From: Ecdyonurus torrentis
Lineage: Eukaryota; Arthropoda; Insecta; Ephemeroptera; Heptageniidae
Assembly (NCBI GenBank): GCA_949318235.1
Contig: OX439133.1
Coordinates: 4,770,252 to 4,834,251 of the forward strand
DNA length: 64,000 nucleotides
Reading direction: 5' to 3'
Shown: positions 63,878 through 64,000 of the stretch, in pieces
Position numbering within the stretch: the stretch's first letter is position 1
How the letters are laid out: the number at the start of each line of letters is the position of its first letter
Program-made: the position numbers and the translations under genes
The notes under the pieces: model-generated
Databases searched by the model: none
Seen by the model: only the letters and a program-made list of their open reading frames with translations
What the model was told of the DNA's origin: nothing

Positions 63878-64000
63878 TTAATATATATTATATTGATTTC
63901 AAATTTTGTTATCTATATAAGTTACTTTTTTACAATGTTGATAATCTATGTTATATAATTAAAAACCAGTTAACGTTATAGTTAATTTAAAAGTTATGTA

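Overview
The window is AT-rich, intron-rich eukaryotic DNA and most likely comes from an arthropod. The evidence is two promoters with a TATA box 30 bp upstream of a TCAGT initiator, spliced secreted trypsin-fold genes, and a repeat load of Gypsy, Penelope-like, non-LTR, mariner-like, tRNA-SINE and palindromic MITE sequences with many (TA)n tracts. Nothing in it looks bacterial. There is one 200-base assembly gap at 28801-29000.

Host genes: I can assemble two, and they diverge from each other. Gene A lies on the minus strand between 19987 and 7520. It has seven exons, and phases and GT-AG junctions are consistent throughout, giving a 276-aa product. Gene B lies on the plus strand between 31858 and 59928. 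It has nine exons and gives a 313-aa product. Both encode a signal peptide followed by a chymotrypsin-fold (S1) domain with broken catalytic residues. A has His to Ser, Asp kept and Ser to Ile. B has His to Ser, Asp to Gly and Ser to Glu. Their promoters, 5'UTRs and signal-peptide exons (19938-20302 inverted, and 31555-31907) are almost identical, yet the mature domains differ strongly and similarity stops just after the first splice donor. This secreted pseudoprotease pair is the main biological content.

Layout: 1-7300 holds palindromic MITEs, a LINE 3' end with a 42-bp target duplication and a solo LTR. Gene A and repeats in its introns fill 7520-19987. The space between the two promoters, 20303-31554, holds several TIR or inverted-repeat elements, a LINE fragment, the gap and a 700-bp GAAA tract. 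Intron 1 of gene B (31900-50600) holds an inverted pair of 71-bp minisatellite elements. Between them, at 36859-48083, sits a young antisense Ty3/Gypsy element with 1450-bp LTRs and a CTAT target duplication. That element has gag, protease, RT and RNase H, a probable -1 frameshift site, but no integrase. Where the integrase should be there is an oppositely oriented segment with a 298-aa ORF. Intron 5 of gene B holds a head-to-head Penelope-like pair, a tRNA-SINE and a head-to-head mariner pair. After gene B comes repeat-rich sequence with an R2/L1-type LINE fragment and a long TTTTC tract.

A recurring theme is head-to-head fusion: two Penelope pairs, two mariner pairs and an unclassified 1.6-kb palindrome all have the same arrangement. 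All calls come from reading the sequence; no database search was possible.
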